The position numbers and the translations under genes are program-made. A stretch of 64,000 nt of DNA from Allobrachymonas sp. (GTDB taxonomy: Bacteria > Pseudomonadota > Gammaproteobacteria > Burkholderiales > Burkholderiaceae_C), in assembly GCA_030529505.1 (NCBI GenBank), contig JAUMWT010000008.1, positions 1 through 64,000 on the forward strand, in the 5' to 3' direction. The notes below the pieces were generated by a model. The model saw only the letters and a list, made by a program, of their open reading frames with translations, ran no database searches and was not told the DNA's origin. Position 1 is the first letter of the stretch. Each line of letters starts with the position of its first letter. Positions 17,832 through 26,209 of the stretch are shown here, one piece after another.

Positions 17832-19136
17832 TCAATCCCCCATCAAACGGCGCGAAAGCCCCGAGCTGATGCCCGCATCCCGATACTGCCTGAATTCGGC
17901 CAGACGCGGATAGCCCGCTTCGAAGAGTGCCCTGGGCATGCGCGCATCCTTGGCCGGGTAGAGGCGCCCCCCGGCCTCGCGCACGATGGCGTCCAGCCGC
18001 TCGAAAAGCCGGTGCGTGCGCTCCCCGCGATTCGGAAAATCCAGCGCCAGCGTCACCCCGGGCTGCGCAAAGCTCAGCATGCCCACGGGCTGGCGGTGGC
18101 CAAAGGTCTTCAACACGGCCAGGAAGGAACCCTCCCCCGATCGGGCGATGGCATGGAGCATGGCCTGCACCGCGTCTTGCCCCACTTCGCGCGGCACCAC
18201 GCTCTGGTACTGGAAAAAGCCCTTGGGCCCGTACATGCGGTTCCATTCGAGGAGGTTGTCAAGCGGGTAGAAAAAAGGCTCGTAGTGCGCCACGGCCCGC
18301 CCGGCCCGCCACTTCTTGAGCTGGTAATACGCCGTATTGAACAGGCGCAGCGAGAGCTGATTGACCAGCGAAACGGGCGGCACGATGGGCATGGTCAACT
18401 GGCGCGCCTGGGGGGCCGGGCGCTGGTCCGCATCCGCAGCGGGGTTGCCGCGCATGAACACGCCGCGCCCGCCGCCGCCCGTGATGCAGTCGATCCACGA
18501 CACCGTGTGCTCCCAGCCCGCTTCGGAATCATCGGCCAGCCGGAAGAACTCGCCCAGATTGGCATAGGGCAGGGTTTCGGTATCCAGCCACGGGCCGTTG
18601 ACCCGCCGCAACTGGATCTCGGCCTGGGTGATCAGCCCCGTCAGGCCCAATCCGCCCACCGTGGCGGCGAACCAGTCGGGCCGCTCGTTCGGACCGCATT
18701 GGATGACTTCGCCATCGGTGCGCATGAGGGTCAGGCTTTGCACATGGTCGCCAAAAGAGCCCAGCACGTGGTGGTTCTTGCCATGCACATCGTTGGCGAT
18801 GGCGCCGCCAACGGTCACCAACTGGGTGCCAGGCGTCACCGGCAGCATCCAGCCGCGGGGAATGACCAGGCGCTGGATGTCTCGCAGCAGCACGCCGGCT
18901 TCGCACACCAGGCGGCCGCTGCTGTCGTCAAAAGCGATGAAATGATCCAGCCCGGTCGTGAGCCAAAGCGTGCCTTCGGGATTCAGACAAGCATCCCCAT
19001 AGCTGCGGCCCATGCCATGCGCCAGGCCCGGCTGGGCCCCGCGGCCAAGCAGATCCTTGATCCGGGCAGGATCATTCAGCGCCACCACATGGTGCGGTTC
19101 GGCGCTCAAACGCCCCCAGGAAGCAAGCGGCCTCAT
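17832..19136 (-). CDS. dprE1: DprE1-like decaprenylphosphoryl-beta-D-ribose 2'-oxidase
   Basis: A 434-residue FAD-dependent oxidase. GMGRSYGDACLN (41-52), VTVGGAIANDVHGKNHH (107-123, His118 at the flavin position), YPLDNLLEWNRMYGP and LYPAKDAR (Lys396) match mycobacterial DprE1 nearly motif for motif. It oxidises the 2'-OH of decaprenyl-phosphoryl-ribose in the first half of the epimerisation to arabinose. The residue matching Cys387 of the Mycobacterium tuberculosis enzyme is Ala364 (TLALDFP). Its start overlaps the stop of the GtrA gene as ATGA (19136-19133). Confidence 0.88.
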   Translation of the reverse strand: MRPLASWGRLSAEPHHVVALNDPARIKDLLGRGAQPGLAHGMGRSYGDACLNPEGTLWLTTGLDHFIAFDDSSGRLVCEAGVLLRDIQRLVIPRGWMLPVTPGTQLVTVGGAIANDVHGKNHHVLGSFGDHVQSLTLMRTDGEVIQCGPNERPDWFAATVGGLGLTGLITQAEIQLRRVNGPWLDTETLPYANLGEFFRLADDSEAGWEHTVSWIDCITGGGGRGVFMRGNPAADADQRPAPQARQLTMPIVPPVSLVNQLSLRLFNTAYYQLKKWRAGRAVAHYEPFFYPLDNLLEWNRMYGPKGFFQYQSVVPREVGQDAVQAMLHAIARSGEGSFLAVLKTFGHRQPVGMLSFAQPGVTLALDFPNRGERTHRLFERLDAIVREAGGRLYPAKDARMPRALFEAGYPRLAEFRQYRDAGISSGLSRRLMGD

Positions 19137-19546
19137 GCCACCTCCATTCGGAAGACGTAACGCTTGTCGAGCTGGTACTTGATCAGATAGCCAATGGCCA
19201 GGCCCAGCACGCCGCCAAGGTAGCGCATGCCCTTGGTCGCGAAAAGGGCCTGAAAGCCGAACTCGAAGCCCCAGAAGATCGCGGTCGTGGCCAGGCCCAT
19301 GACGGTGTAGAGCGCAAACGTCCGGGTGTCGTGGGCGACACTGCGTGCCCGAAAGCGAAAAATGTAGCGCTTGTCGAGGATGTACTTGAGCACCAAACCC
19401 ACTCCGGTTCCCACCATAATCGAGAGCAAAATGGCCAAAGCGCCGCTGTAAACGCGCAATACCAGATCCTGGGCAGCAATATTTGCTACAGTTGCCATCA
19501 GTGCAAAAATGGCATAGTTAATCGCCAGCCTGGCCGAAGAAAACAT
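19133..19546 (-). CDS. GtrA-family membrane protein
   Basis: A 137-residue protein with four predicted membrane helices and the two half-repeats typical of GtrA (VLKYILDKRYIFRF and LIKYQLDKRYVFRM at equivalent places). GtrA proteins are proposed to help flip polyprenyl-phosphate sugars across the inner membrane. Here the likely cargo is decaprenyl-phosphoryl-arabinose. It is the first gene of the leftward operon GtrA-DprE1-DprE2-GT-C, divergent from the phosphoribosyltransferase gene. Confidence 0.85.
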   Translation of the reverse strand: MFSSARLAINYAIFALMATVANIAAQDLVLRVYSGALAILLSIMVGTGVGLVLKYILDKRYIFRFRARSVAHDTRTFALYTVMGLATTAIFWGFEFGFQALFATKGMRYLGGVLGLAIGYLIKYQLDKRYVFRMEVA

Positions 19547-19592
19547 TAAGTACTTTCACCAAGAATCAAAAAACACAGCGCATGATACCGCA
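19547..19592. promoter_or_regulatory. Compact divergent promoter region of the arabinose-lipid cluster
   Basis: Only 46 bp separate the starts of the two divergent operons. At least one promoter must therefore overlap this gap or the opposite coding sequence, and the two are likely co-regulated. No operator motif is recognised. Confidence 0.35.
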
Positions 19593-20465
19593 ATGACTCA
19601 CTCACTTTTTACACAAATACGGGGCCTCATCCGGCTGATGCGGCCCAAGCAATGGGTCAAAAACGGCTTTGTGCTGGCCCCGCTGATTTTTTCCGGCGCG
19701 TTTTCGGATGCGGCAGCCATCAAACAAGCCCTCTTGGCCGTGCTGCTGTTCTGCGTGGCCTCATCGGCCACCTACATCGTCAACGATCTGCACGATATCG
19801 AGCGCGACCGCCGCCACCCCACAAAGTCCCACACCCGCCCCTTGGCCGCCGGCATCGTTTCGCTCCCCGCTGCCTTGATCCTGCTCGCAACTCTTTGCGC
19901 CATATTGGTGGGCGGCTGGTTCGCGGCTCCGCAGGTGGTGCTGGTCATCGGCGCCTATCTGGCCCTGAACCTGGCCTACACCTTTGTGCTCAAGCACCAG
20001 CCCGTGGTCGATATCTTCACCATCGCCATCGGATTCGTTCTGCGCGTTTACGCCGGCGCCAAGGCGCTGAGCGTGCCCGTGTCCTCGTGGATGTTCATCA
20101 CCACCTTGTGCCTGGCCTTGTATCTGGCCGCCGTCAAACGCCGTCAGGAGCTCAGCCAAAGTGGCATCGAAGGCCGGAAAGTGCTGGAAAAATATTCCGT
20201 CTCGCTGGTGGATCGCTATGCGGAAATGGCGGCCACCGGGGCGCTGCTGTTCTACAGCATGTTCGTGATGTCGGCCAAGCCCGAACTGGTCATCACCGTG
20301 CCGCTGGTTCTGTTTGGCTTGTTCCGCTACTGGTTCGTGGTAGAAACCCTGGATGGCGGCGAATCGCCCACCGACGCCTTGCTGGCAGACTGGCAGCTCT
20401 TGCTGACCGTGGTGCTGTGGGTGCTTGCCTGCGGCTGGGCCTTGTGGCTGGCCCAAAAAGGGTGA
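19593..20465 (+). CDS. Decaprenyl-phosphate phosphoribosyltransferase (UbiA family)
   Basis: A 290-residue membrane prenyltransferase-fold enzyme with about nine helices. The first Asp motif NDLHDIERDRRHPTK (64-78) is the variant seen in the 5-phosphoribose-1-diphosphate:decaprenyl-phosphate transferases (Rv3806c type) rather than in ubiquinone enzymes, and LIRLMRPKQWVKN lies near the N-terminus. The enzyme would make decaprenyl-phosphoryl-5-phosphoribose, the first lipid of the pathway. The neighbouring phosphatase, DprE1 and DprE2 genes support this. The phosphatase gene follows after 6 bp. Confidence 0.85.
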   Translation: MTHSLFTQIRGLIRLMRPKQWVKNGFVLAPLIFSGAFSDAAAIKQALLAVLLFCVASSATYIVNDLHDIERDRRHPTKSHTRPLAAGIVSLPAALILLATLCAILVGGWFAAPQVVLVIGAYLALNLAYTFVLKHQPVVDIFTIAIGFVLRVYAGAKALSVPVSSWMFITTLCLALYLAAVKRRQELSQSGIEGRKVLEKYSVSLVDRYAEMAATGALLFYSMFVMSAKPELVITVPLVLFGLFRYWFVVETLDGGESPTDALLADWQLLLTVVLWVLACGWALWLAQKG

Positions 20466-20471
20466 TGGATC

Positions 20472-20900
20472 ATGGACTTTTCTTACGCACTGACGCCCCT
20501 GCTGGCCTGGCTCGTCGCCGGCATCTCGAAATTCATCATCAACAGCGTCAAGGCCAGACAGCTCGCGTTCGGCCTCATCGGCTACGGCGGCTTGCCCAGC
20601 AACCACAGCGCCATCGTCAGCAGCATGGCCGCGCTCATCGCCTTCAAAGAAGGCATCGGCCACCCCGCCTTTGGCGTGGCCCTCACCCTGGCCTTCATCG
20701 TGATGCTCGATGCCAACAGCCTTCGCCGGCAAGTGGGTAAACACGCCGCAGCCATCAACAAACTGGCGGCTGGCGCAGCCGATCAGCCGCCGCACCCGCC
20801 GCTGCGCGAACGCATGGGCCACACCCGCCTGGAAATCGCAGCGGGCATCGTCGTGGGCGTTGCCATTGCCGCTGCGATAAACACACTTAAAACCCAATAA
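20472..20900 (+). CDS. Divergent PAP2 family phosphatase
   Basis: A 142-residue membrane protein of the divergent PAP2 (DUF212) family, with GGLPSNHSAIVSSM (39-52), LDANSLRRQVGKHA and RERMGHTRLEIAAGI. The family is related to acid phosphatases and haloperoxidases. By context it is the likely phosphatase that removes the 5'-phosphate from decaprenyl-phosphoryl-5-phosphoribose, the step assigned to a PAP2 protein in mycobacteria. It is co-transcribed with the transferase gene. Confidence 0.8.
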   Translation: MDFSYALTPLLAWLVAGISKFIINSVKARQLAFGLIGYGGLPSNHSAIVSSMAALIAFKEGIGHPAFGVALTLAFIVMLDANSLRRQVGKHAAAINKLAAGAADQPPHPPLRERMGHTRLEIAAGIVVGVAIAAAINTLKTQ

Positions 20901-21447
20901 AAATCCTGGCTCAATACCCCGCGCTCAACCAAAAATTGCTACGGTCATCTTTCAGCTTGATCACATGCTTTTTTTGGTCCTCGCGATGCGCTAGTACTGC
21001 TAGCAAAATGTCAATCTTGACTCGAAAAATTGAGAGGCGCTTGTAGCAACTTCGTCGCTGACCGCCGCACTTTGGTTGTGACCGCACAGCATCTCACAAA
21101 GGCTATCCTAGACATTTTTGTCTTCTACCAATCATCCTACGCCGCTTGCCCCTCCAAGCCCTTCTTGGCACAGTAATTACGAATAAACCCCTTGGTTTTT
21201 AAGAGGAAGCGTAAAGTGATCGCACACACCTCTTGTTTCACGCCCTGATTTTTAACAAACCTTAAATTATCAATCAAAAAAACTGCATATTTCATCGTTT
21301 CGGCTAAAAATCCATCCAGTGACGCATAAAAACATCAAACCCAATTTTTTAAAATTTAATCCAAAACTTCATAAATTAAGCTATATTCAAGATGCTGGCT
21401 CGCTTATCCAGCATCACTCTTAAAGCGAACTAATCAAGGAGCTTGAA
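20901..21447. other. AT-rich intergenic region, no gene supported
   Basis: GC content falls sharply from about 20950 onwards. No gene is supported. A hairpin (21391-21415) precedes the next gene. Confidence 0.55.
21391..21415 (+). promoter_or_regulatory. Leader hairpin before the AT-rich secreted protein gene
   Basis: GATGCTGG (21391-21398) pairs perfectly with CCAGCATC (21408-21415) across a 9-nt loop. There is no T run after it, so it is more likely a leader structure or protein-binding inverted repeat than a terminator. Confidence 0.4.
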
Positions 21448-22449
21448 ATGAGGTTTTTCAATATTTTATTGATGTTTTTTCTTTTGAGCATAGGAACATA
21501 TGCCAATGCATGTCCCTCAAGCAAAATAGCTGCGTGGTATGTAAGCTCGTCTACGGATATTGATATTTTAGAGAACAAACAGTTTAATTTGTTTTTCTTC
21601 AATGATGCAAATTATGAAAAATGGAGCGTCGTACGCAGGAACAATGAAATTCAGAAAGCGATCAACTCTCTCAATGCCTGTAGTCAAATAATACTACCAA
21701 TTGACAATTTTCTTACCAAAAGTTGGTTCGCCAATGATGGAATGGAAAATTTCATGAAACAATGGGGAGAACATCCAAAAGTATATGGATTTTTACTCAA
21801 AGATGATGTCTTAATTGAAAGTTTTCCCGACGCAAACAATGTAAATCCAAATGCACTTTGGGTGTATAGATGGTATTACAAAATGATTAGAAACCAAGCA
21901 GAAATCAACAATGGATACAACAAAGACCTTGCCCCCGGTAAAAAGATTTTTGTAACAATACCGTTCCACCCACAAGCAAGGAACAATGTTAATGAATTCA
22001 ATTTTTTTATATCAAGCAATTATAATTTGCCTCCAGATTTTTTGACTCCTGGCAATGCATGGGATGTTGCCATAACCTACTGGTATCCCTATAGACAAGG
22101 CATGTCCCGCTCCGAAGAGTTGCATCACATGAACGAATTGCATCGTCAAATGAAACGATTTGTTCCTGATGAGGCAAGAATGGCATTGATTCAGGTCGCA
22201 TCAGAGCCTCAAAATAGAAATGATGCTCTAAAGGAGGAGTATGATTTATCTATACAATATACCTCATTGATTGATCAAGGCGTAATTAATGGAAATAATA
22301 AATGGGTTGGCTATTTCGCAGCCAATGGACACGCAGGATCCAATAATAGTCTTCTTTGGAAAAATTACAGAAGAATCACAGACGACTCCAATATTTATCT
22401 ACGGGAGTCAGGCAAATTAAATTATTGTCACACAATAGGATTTAGATGA
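21448..22449 (+). CDS. AT-rich secreted protein of unknown function
   Basis: A 333-residue protein. AAGGAG lies 7 nt before the ATG. A clear signal peptide (MRFFNILLMFFLLSIGTYAN, cleavage near ANA) precedes the mature part. That part has alternating strand and helix pieces (FNLFFFND, YGFLLKDD, VTIPFHPQ, DVAITYWYPY, RMALIQVAS) resembling a TIM-barrel glycosidase-like fold, with four cysteines in the whole protein. The family was not recognised. GC content is far below that of its neighbours, pointing to horizontal transfer. It is monocistronic with its own terminator. Confidence 0.6.
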   Translation: MRFFNILLMFFLLSIGTYANACPSSKIAAWYVSSSTDIDILENKQFNLFFFNDANYEKWSVVRRNNEIQKAINSLNACSQIILPIDNFLTKSWFANDGMENFMKQWGEHPKVYGFLLKDDVLIESFPDANNVNPNALWVYRWYYKMIRNQAEINNGYNKDLAPGKKIFVTIPFHPQARNNVNEFNFFISSNYNLPPDFLTPGNAWDVAITYWYPYRQGMSRSEELHHMNELHRQMKRFVPDEARMALIQVASEPQNRNDALKEEYDLSIQYTSLIDQGVINGNNKWVGYFAANGHAGSNNSLLWKNYRRITDDSNIYLRESGKLNYCHTIGFR

Positions 22450-22450
22450 T

Positions 22451-22485
22451 AAAAAATGGACCAGGATTCTGGTCCATTTTTTATC
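22451..22485. terminator. Strong bidirectional terminator
   Basis: A perfect 13-bp stem (AAAAAATGGACCA at 22451-22463 with its complement at 22470-22482) has a 6-nt loop and begins one base after the TGA stop. It would also serve the opposite strand. Confidence 0.9.
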
Positions 22486-22627
22486 ATTGACTTTATCCAT
22501 CAAAATCAGTATATTTATCTAATTCCATTTGCAAATCATAGATTATTTCGAGGAAGATTAAAGCACGTTTAAGGTTTAGAGAATCTAAAATACATAAACC
22601 TACTATTTTCACTTGTACCTGACCACC

Positions 22628-23275
22628 ATGCCCCTGCACCCCGAAGAACTGGCGGCGCTGCGCCGCAGCTACGAACGCGCCGAACTGGACGAAGCCGCCT
22701 CGCACGCCGATCCGCTACAGCAATTCGCCCACTGGTTTGACCAGGCCCTGCAAGCCGAGGTGCCCGAGCCCAACGCCATGACCCTGTGTACCGTCAGCAG
22801 CCAGATGCGCCCCAGTTCGCGCGTGGTGCTGCTCAAGGGTTTGGATGCGCGCGGCATCGTCTGGTACAGCAACTACCACAGCCGCAAGGGCAGCGAACTG
22901 GCGGGCAACCCTTTTGCCGCCTTGCAATTTTTCTGGCCCGAGTTGGAGCGCGTGGTGCGCATCGAAGGGCGCGTCGAGCCCGTAAGCGCCGAAGAAAGCG
23001 ATGCCTACTTCGCCAGCCGCCCGCTAGATTCGCGCATCGGCGCCTGGGCTTCGCCGCAGAGCCAGGTGATTGCCGGCCGCCACGTGCTGCTGATGAATGC
23101 GGCGAAATACGGCGCCCAGTATCTGCTGCACCCGCCGCGCCCGCCGCATTGGGGCGGCTACCGCCTCGTGCCCGATCAGTGGGAGTTTTGGCAGGGCCGC
23201 AAAAGCCGCCTGCACGACCGCCTGCGCTACCGCCTGGACGATGGCCGCTGGGTGCGCGAACGGCTGGCGCCGTAA
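22628..23275 (+). CDS. pdxH: Pyridoxamine 5'-phosphate oxidase
   Basis: A 215-residue FMN enzyme that oxidises pyridoxine or pyridoxamine phosphate to pyridoxal phosphate in the vitamin B6 pathway. Family motifs are [58 protein letters not shown] and [16 protein letters not shown]. The ATG at 22628 fits the family N-terminus ([15 protein letters not shown]); a TTG 15 bp upstream is less likely. It stands alone. Confidence 0.95.
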   Translation: MPLHPEELAALRRSYERAELDEAASHADPLQQFAHWFDQALQAEVPEPNAMTLCTVSSQMRPSSRVVLLKGLDARGIVWYSNYHSRKGSELAGNPFAALQFFWPELERVVRIEGRVEPVSAEESDAYFASRPLDSRIGAWASPQSQVIAGRHVLLMNAAKYGAQYLLHPPRPPHWGGYRLVPDQWEFWQGRKSRLHDRLRYRLDDGRWVRERLAP

Positions 23276-23319
23276 AACCCCATTTGCAAATCCGCTCGCG
23301 CCTGCGGCATGGGCGCTTG

Positions 23320-23949
23320 TCAGAAGCTGTTGTGATTCATGGCCGCAGCGCGCTGACGCTGCCGAATGGCAAACCACGTCTGTGGTGTGTGCTGTTCAAA
23401 ATAGCGTTGGTAGGCTTGGATGTAGCGCGTGCCGACCTGGCAGCAAGTGATGTCGGCATAGCGCCAGCGCTCGGGCGCCCACCAGCGGGCCGTGCCCGAA
23501 AAGCCGCGCAGCCGCAGTTTTTTGCGGCCCACTTTCAGCACTTGGCCAATCAAAAAGTCGGGCGGCTGTTGCGCTTCGCACTCCAGCACCAGCAAGGGCC
23601 ACTGTTGCGACCATTGCCCGATCAGGCCGGGCCAATCGCTCACGTCAAAGCGCTGCCCAAAGGGCACTGCGGCCAGCGCGCCCGCTTCTTGCAGCATGCC
23701 TTGTTGCAGCGCGTCCGTGGCGCTGCGCCGCAGCGCGCTCACGTCTGAAGTGCGCAGGGCCAGCAGGCCATCGCACAAAAAGTCGTACACGTACTGCAGC
23801 ACGATCAGTTGCTCGGAGGCCGCCAACACAAAGCCCTGGATGCTGCGCTCATCTAGGCCGGCGCGCTCCAACTGGATCAACTCCCGCCGCTCAGCATGCC
23901 GCTGCAAGGCGGCAATGAGCTTTTTGCTTGGTTTTGCAGCACGCGCCAT
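23320..23949 (-). CDS. Conserved hypothetical protein
   Basis: A 209-residue soluble protein with a helical, charged N-terminus and a more beta-like C-terminal half (WPLLVLECEAQQ, KKLRLRGFSGTARWW). I do not recognise the family. It converges with pdxH (45 bp between the stops) and lies 45 bp downstream of leuB in the same direction, so it may be read through from the leu operon. Confidence 0.6.
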   Translation of the reverse strand: MARAAKPSKKLIAALQRHAERRELIQLERAGLDERSIQGFVLAASEQLIVLQYVYDFLCDGLLALRTSDVSALRRSATDALQQGMLQEAGALAAVPFGQRFDVSDWPGLIGQWSQQWPLLVLECEAQQPPDFLIGQVLKVGRKKLRLRGFSGTARWWAPERWRYADITCCQVGTRYIQAYQRYFEQHTPQTWFAIRQRQRAAAMNHNSF

Positions 23950-23994
23950 GCCTGATAGTCCTCACAAGCGCCGTCGATCAAATCATCAGGGCCA

Positions 23995-25065
23995 TCAGCC
24001 CAGCGCCTGCACCACGGCGTCGCCCATGTACTGGGTGTCAACCTTCTTGGTGCCTTCGCTCCAGATGTCGGGCGTGCGCAGGCCGCTGGCCAGTACGCGC
24101 TGCACGGCTTGCTCGATGCGGCTGGCGGCTTCGTTCTGATTGAGGCTGTAGCGCAGCATCATGGCCGCACTCAGGATGGTGGCCAGCGGGTTGGCAATGC
24201 CTTTGCCCGCAATGTCGGGCGCGCTGCCGTGGCTGGGTTCGTACAGGCCCTGGTTCTTGTCGTTGAGGCTGGCGCTGGGCAGCATGCCGATGGAGCCTGT
24301 GAGCATGGAGGCCTCATCGCTCAAGATGTCGCCAAAGAGGTTGCCGGTGACGATCACGTCAAAGCGCTTGGGCGCCTTCACCAGCTGCATGGCAGCATTG
24401 TCCACCAGCATGTGTTCCAGCGTCACATCCGGATATTGCTGGCCCACTTGTGTGACGACCTCCTTCCACAGCTGCGAGGTTTCGAGCACATTGTTCTTGT
24501 CCACGCTGGTGAGGCGCTTGCTGCGCTTGCGCGCGGCGGCAAAGGCGGTGTGCGCAATGCGCTCGATTTCGGGGCGGCTGTAGCGCATGGTGTCGAAGCC
24601 TTCTTCCGCGCCGGGGAAGAGGCCATCCGTCGCCTGGCGGCGGCCGCGCGGCTGGCCGAAGTACACATCGCCCGTCAGCTCGCGGATGATGAGGATGTCC
24701 AGCCCCGCAATCAGCTCGGGCTTGAGGCTGGAGGCATCGACCAGTTCCTTGTAGCAAATCGCCGGGCGGAAGTTGGCGTACAGGCCCAGCGCCTTGCGCA
24801 AGCCCAGAATGGCCTGTTCGGGGCGCAGGTGGCGATCCAGCGTGTCGTATTTGAAATCGCCCACGGCGCCAAACAGCACGGCATCGGCCGATTGGGCGAG
24901 TTTGAGCGTGGCCTCGGGCAGGGGGTGGCCGTGTTTTTCGTAGGCCGCGCCGCCCACGTCGGCGTACTGCAAGTCCAGCGGCAGGCGCAGCGCCTGCAGC
25001 ACCTTGACCGCCTCGGCCATGATTTCGGGGCCGATGCCGTCACCGGGAAGAATGGCAATTTTCAT
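23995..25065 (-). CDS. leuB: 3-isopropylmalate dehydrogenase
   Basis: A 356-residue NAD-dependent decarboxylating dehydrogenase of leucine biosynthesis. It shows [12 protein letters not shown] at the start, [61 protein letters not shown]-type residues (as [12 protein letters not shown]) and [14 protein letters not shown]. The ATG at 25065 is preceded by AAGGTGAG. The open frame extends 23 codons upstream but without homology. It is the last gene of leuC-entericidin-leuD-leuB. Confidence 0.96.
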   Translation of the reverse strand: MKIAILPGDGIGPEIMAEAVKVLQALRLPLDLQYADVGGAAYEKHGHPLPEATLKLAQSADAVLFGAVGDFKYDTLDRHLRPEQAILGLRKALGLYANFRPAICYKELVDASSLKPELIAGLDILIIRELTGDVYFGQPRGRRQATDGLFPGAEEGFDTMRYSRPEIERIAHTAFAAARKRSKRLTSVDKNNVLETSQLWKEVVTQVGQQYPDVTLEHMLVDNAAMQLVKAPKRFDVIVTGNLFGDILSDEASMLTGSIGMLPSASLNDKNQGLYEPSHGSAPDIAGKGIANPLATILSAAMMLRYSLNQNEAASRIEQAVQRVLASGLRTPDIWSEGTKKVDTQYMGDAVVQALG

Positions 25066-25143
25066 GCTTGGCTCACCTTGAAAAGAAACAGACAGCCGCT
25101 TCCCTGTTCGGCAAAAAGCGGCACTTGCATGCACGGCCAGCCC

Positions 25144-25824
25144 TCAAGCGGCCGGGGGCAAAGTGGTTTCAGCGCCGCGCTTGCTGCGCTTGGCCAACCA
25201 CGGCTTGGCGGCCAGGCGCTCGGCTTCAAACGCGGCGATTTTGTCTTTGTGGCGCAGGGTCAGGCCGATGTCGTCCCAGCCGTTGAGCAGGCACTCCTTG
25301 CGGAAGGGCTGCACCTCAAACGCAATCTCCTCGCCCTGCGGGCGCACGACCACCTGGCGGGGCAGGTCGATGGTGAGCCGGTAGCCGGGGCAAGCCGCCA
25401 CTTCGTCAAACAACTGGCTGATGACGGCCTCGGGCAGCACGATGGGCAGCAGGCCATTCTTGAAGCTGTTGTTGAAAAAGATGTCGGCAAAGCTGGGCGC
25501 CAGAATGGCGCGAAAGCCATATTGCTCCAGCGCCCAGGGGGCGTGTTCGCGGCTGGAGCCGCAGCCGAAATTGCCGCGTGTGAGCAGGATGCTCGCGCCC
25601 CGGTAGCGCGGCTGGTTCAGCACAAAGTCGGGGTTGGGCTGGCGTGCCGATTCGGGCTTGCCCGGCTCGCCTTTGTCGAGGTAGCGCCATTCGTCAAACA
25701 GATTGGGGCCAAAGCCCGTGCGCCGAATGGACTTGAGAAATTGCTTGGGGATGATGGCATCGGTATCGACGTTTTCGCGATCCAAAGGGGCCACCAGGCC
25801 CTGGTGAACGGTGAATGTTTGCAT
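25144..25824 (-). CDS. leuD: 3-isopropylmalate dehydratase small subunit
   Basis: A 226-residue partner of LeuC that isomerises 2- to 3-isopropylmalate. It has the family start [34 protein letters not shown] and [17 protein letters not shown]. The ATG at 25824 matches the usual N-terminus ([11 protein letters not shown]). The gene lies between the entericidin gene and leuB. Confidence 0.96.
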   Translation of the reverse strand: MQTFTVHQGLVAPLDRENVDTDAIIPKQFLKSIRRTGFGPNLFDEWRYLDKGEPGKPESARQPNPDFVLNQPRYRGASILLTRGNFGCGSSREHAPWALEQYGFRAILAPSFADIFFNNSFKNGLLPIVLPEAVISQLFDEVAACPGYRLTIDLPRQVVVRPQGEEIAFEVQPFRKECLLNGWDDIGLTLRHKDKIAAFEAERLAAKPWLAKRSKRGAETTLPPAA

Positions 25825-26023
25825 GGTGCCAATCAGGAAGAGGGGCAAATGAAGTGCAAATGGAAAGCGCGCAAACAGCAAAAAACGGCCAGCGGCCCCG
25901 CGAGGCACAGGCGCGGCGCAGATGATGGCGTGAAGAATGACGGCGCTCAGCCCCGCATCCCACGCCCATCCAGTCTTCCATCAAAAAGGGCCTTGCCCGG
26001 TTGCCCCGGCAAAGCCCCTGCGT

Positions 26024-26185
26024 TTACTGGGAAGCTTGCTGGAGCTTCTCGCCCGCCTTCTCAAGGCCGCGGCCGGTGGCCTGGCCGGCTTCCTTGGCGT
26101 CTTGCTTCACGCCGCTCCAGGTGTTGCAAGCGGTCAAAGAAAAGGCCAGGGCAAATACACCCAGAATGGCTGTCAAACGTTTCAT
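26024..26185 (-). CDS. Entericidin A/B-family small lipoprotein
   Basis: A 53-residue peptide starting MKRLTAILGVFALAFSLTAC, a lipoprotein signal with lipobox LTAC and lipidated Cys20. A short Gly/Lys/Gln-rich mature part (CNTWSGVKQDAKEAGQATG) is typical of entericidins. GAGGAG precedes the ATG. Entericidins are small cell-envelope toxin/antidote lipoproteins in enterobacteria. Here a single copy lies inside the leucine operon between leuC and leuD, so its expression is tied to leu transcription. Confidence 0.9.
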   Translation of the reverse strand: MKRLTAILGVFALAFSLTACNTWSGVKQDAKEAGQATGRGLEKAGEKLQQASQ

Positions 26186-26209
26186 GACGCAATCTCCTCT
26201 ATTTGCTGG

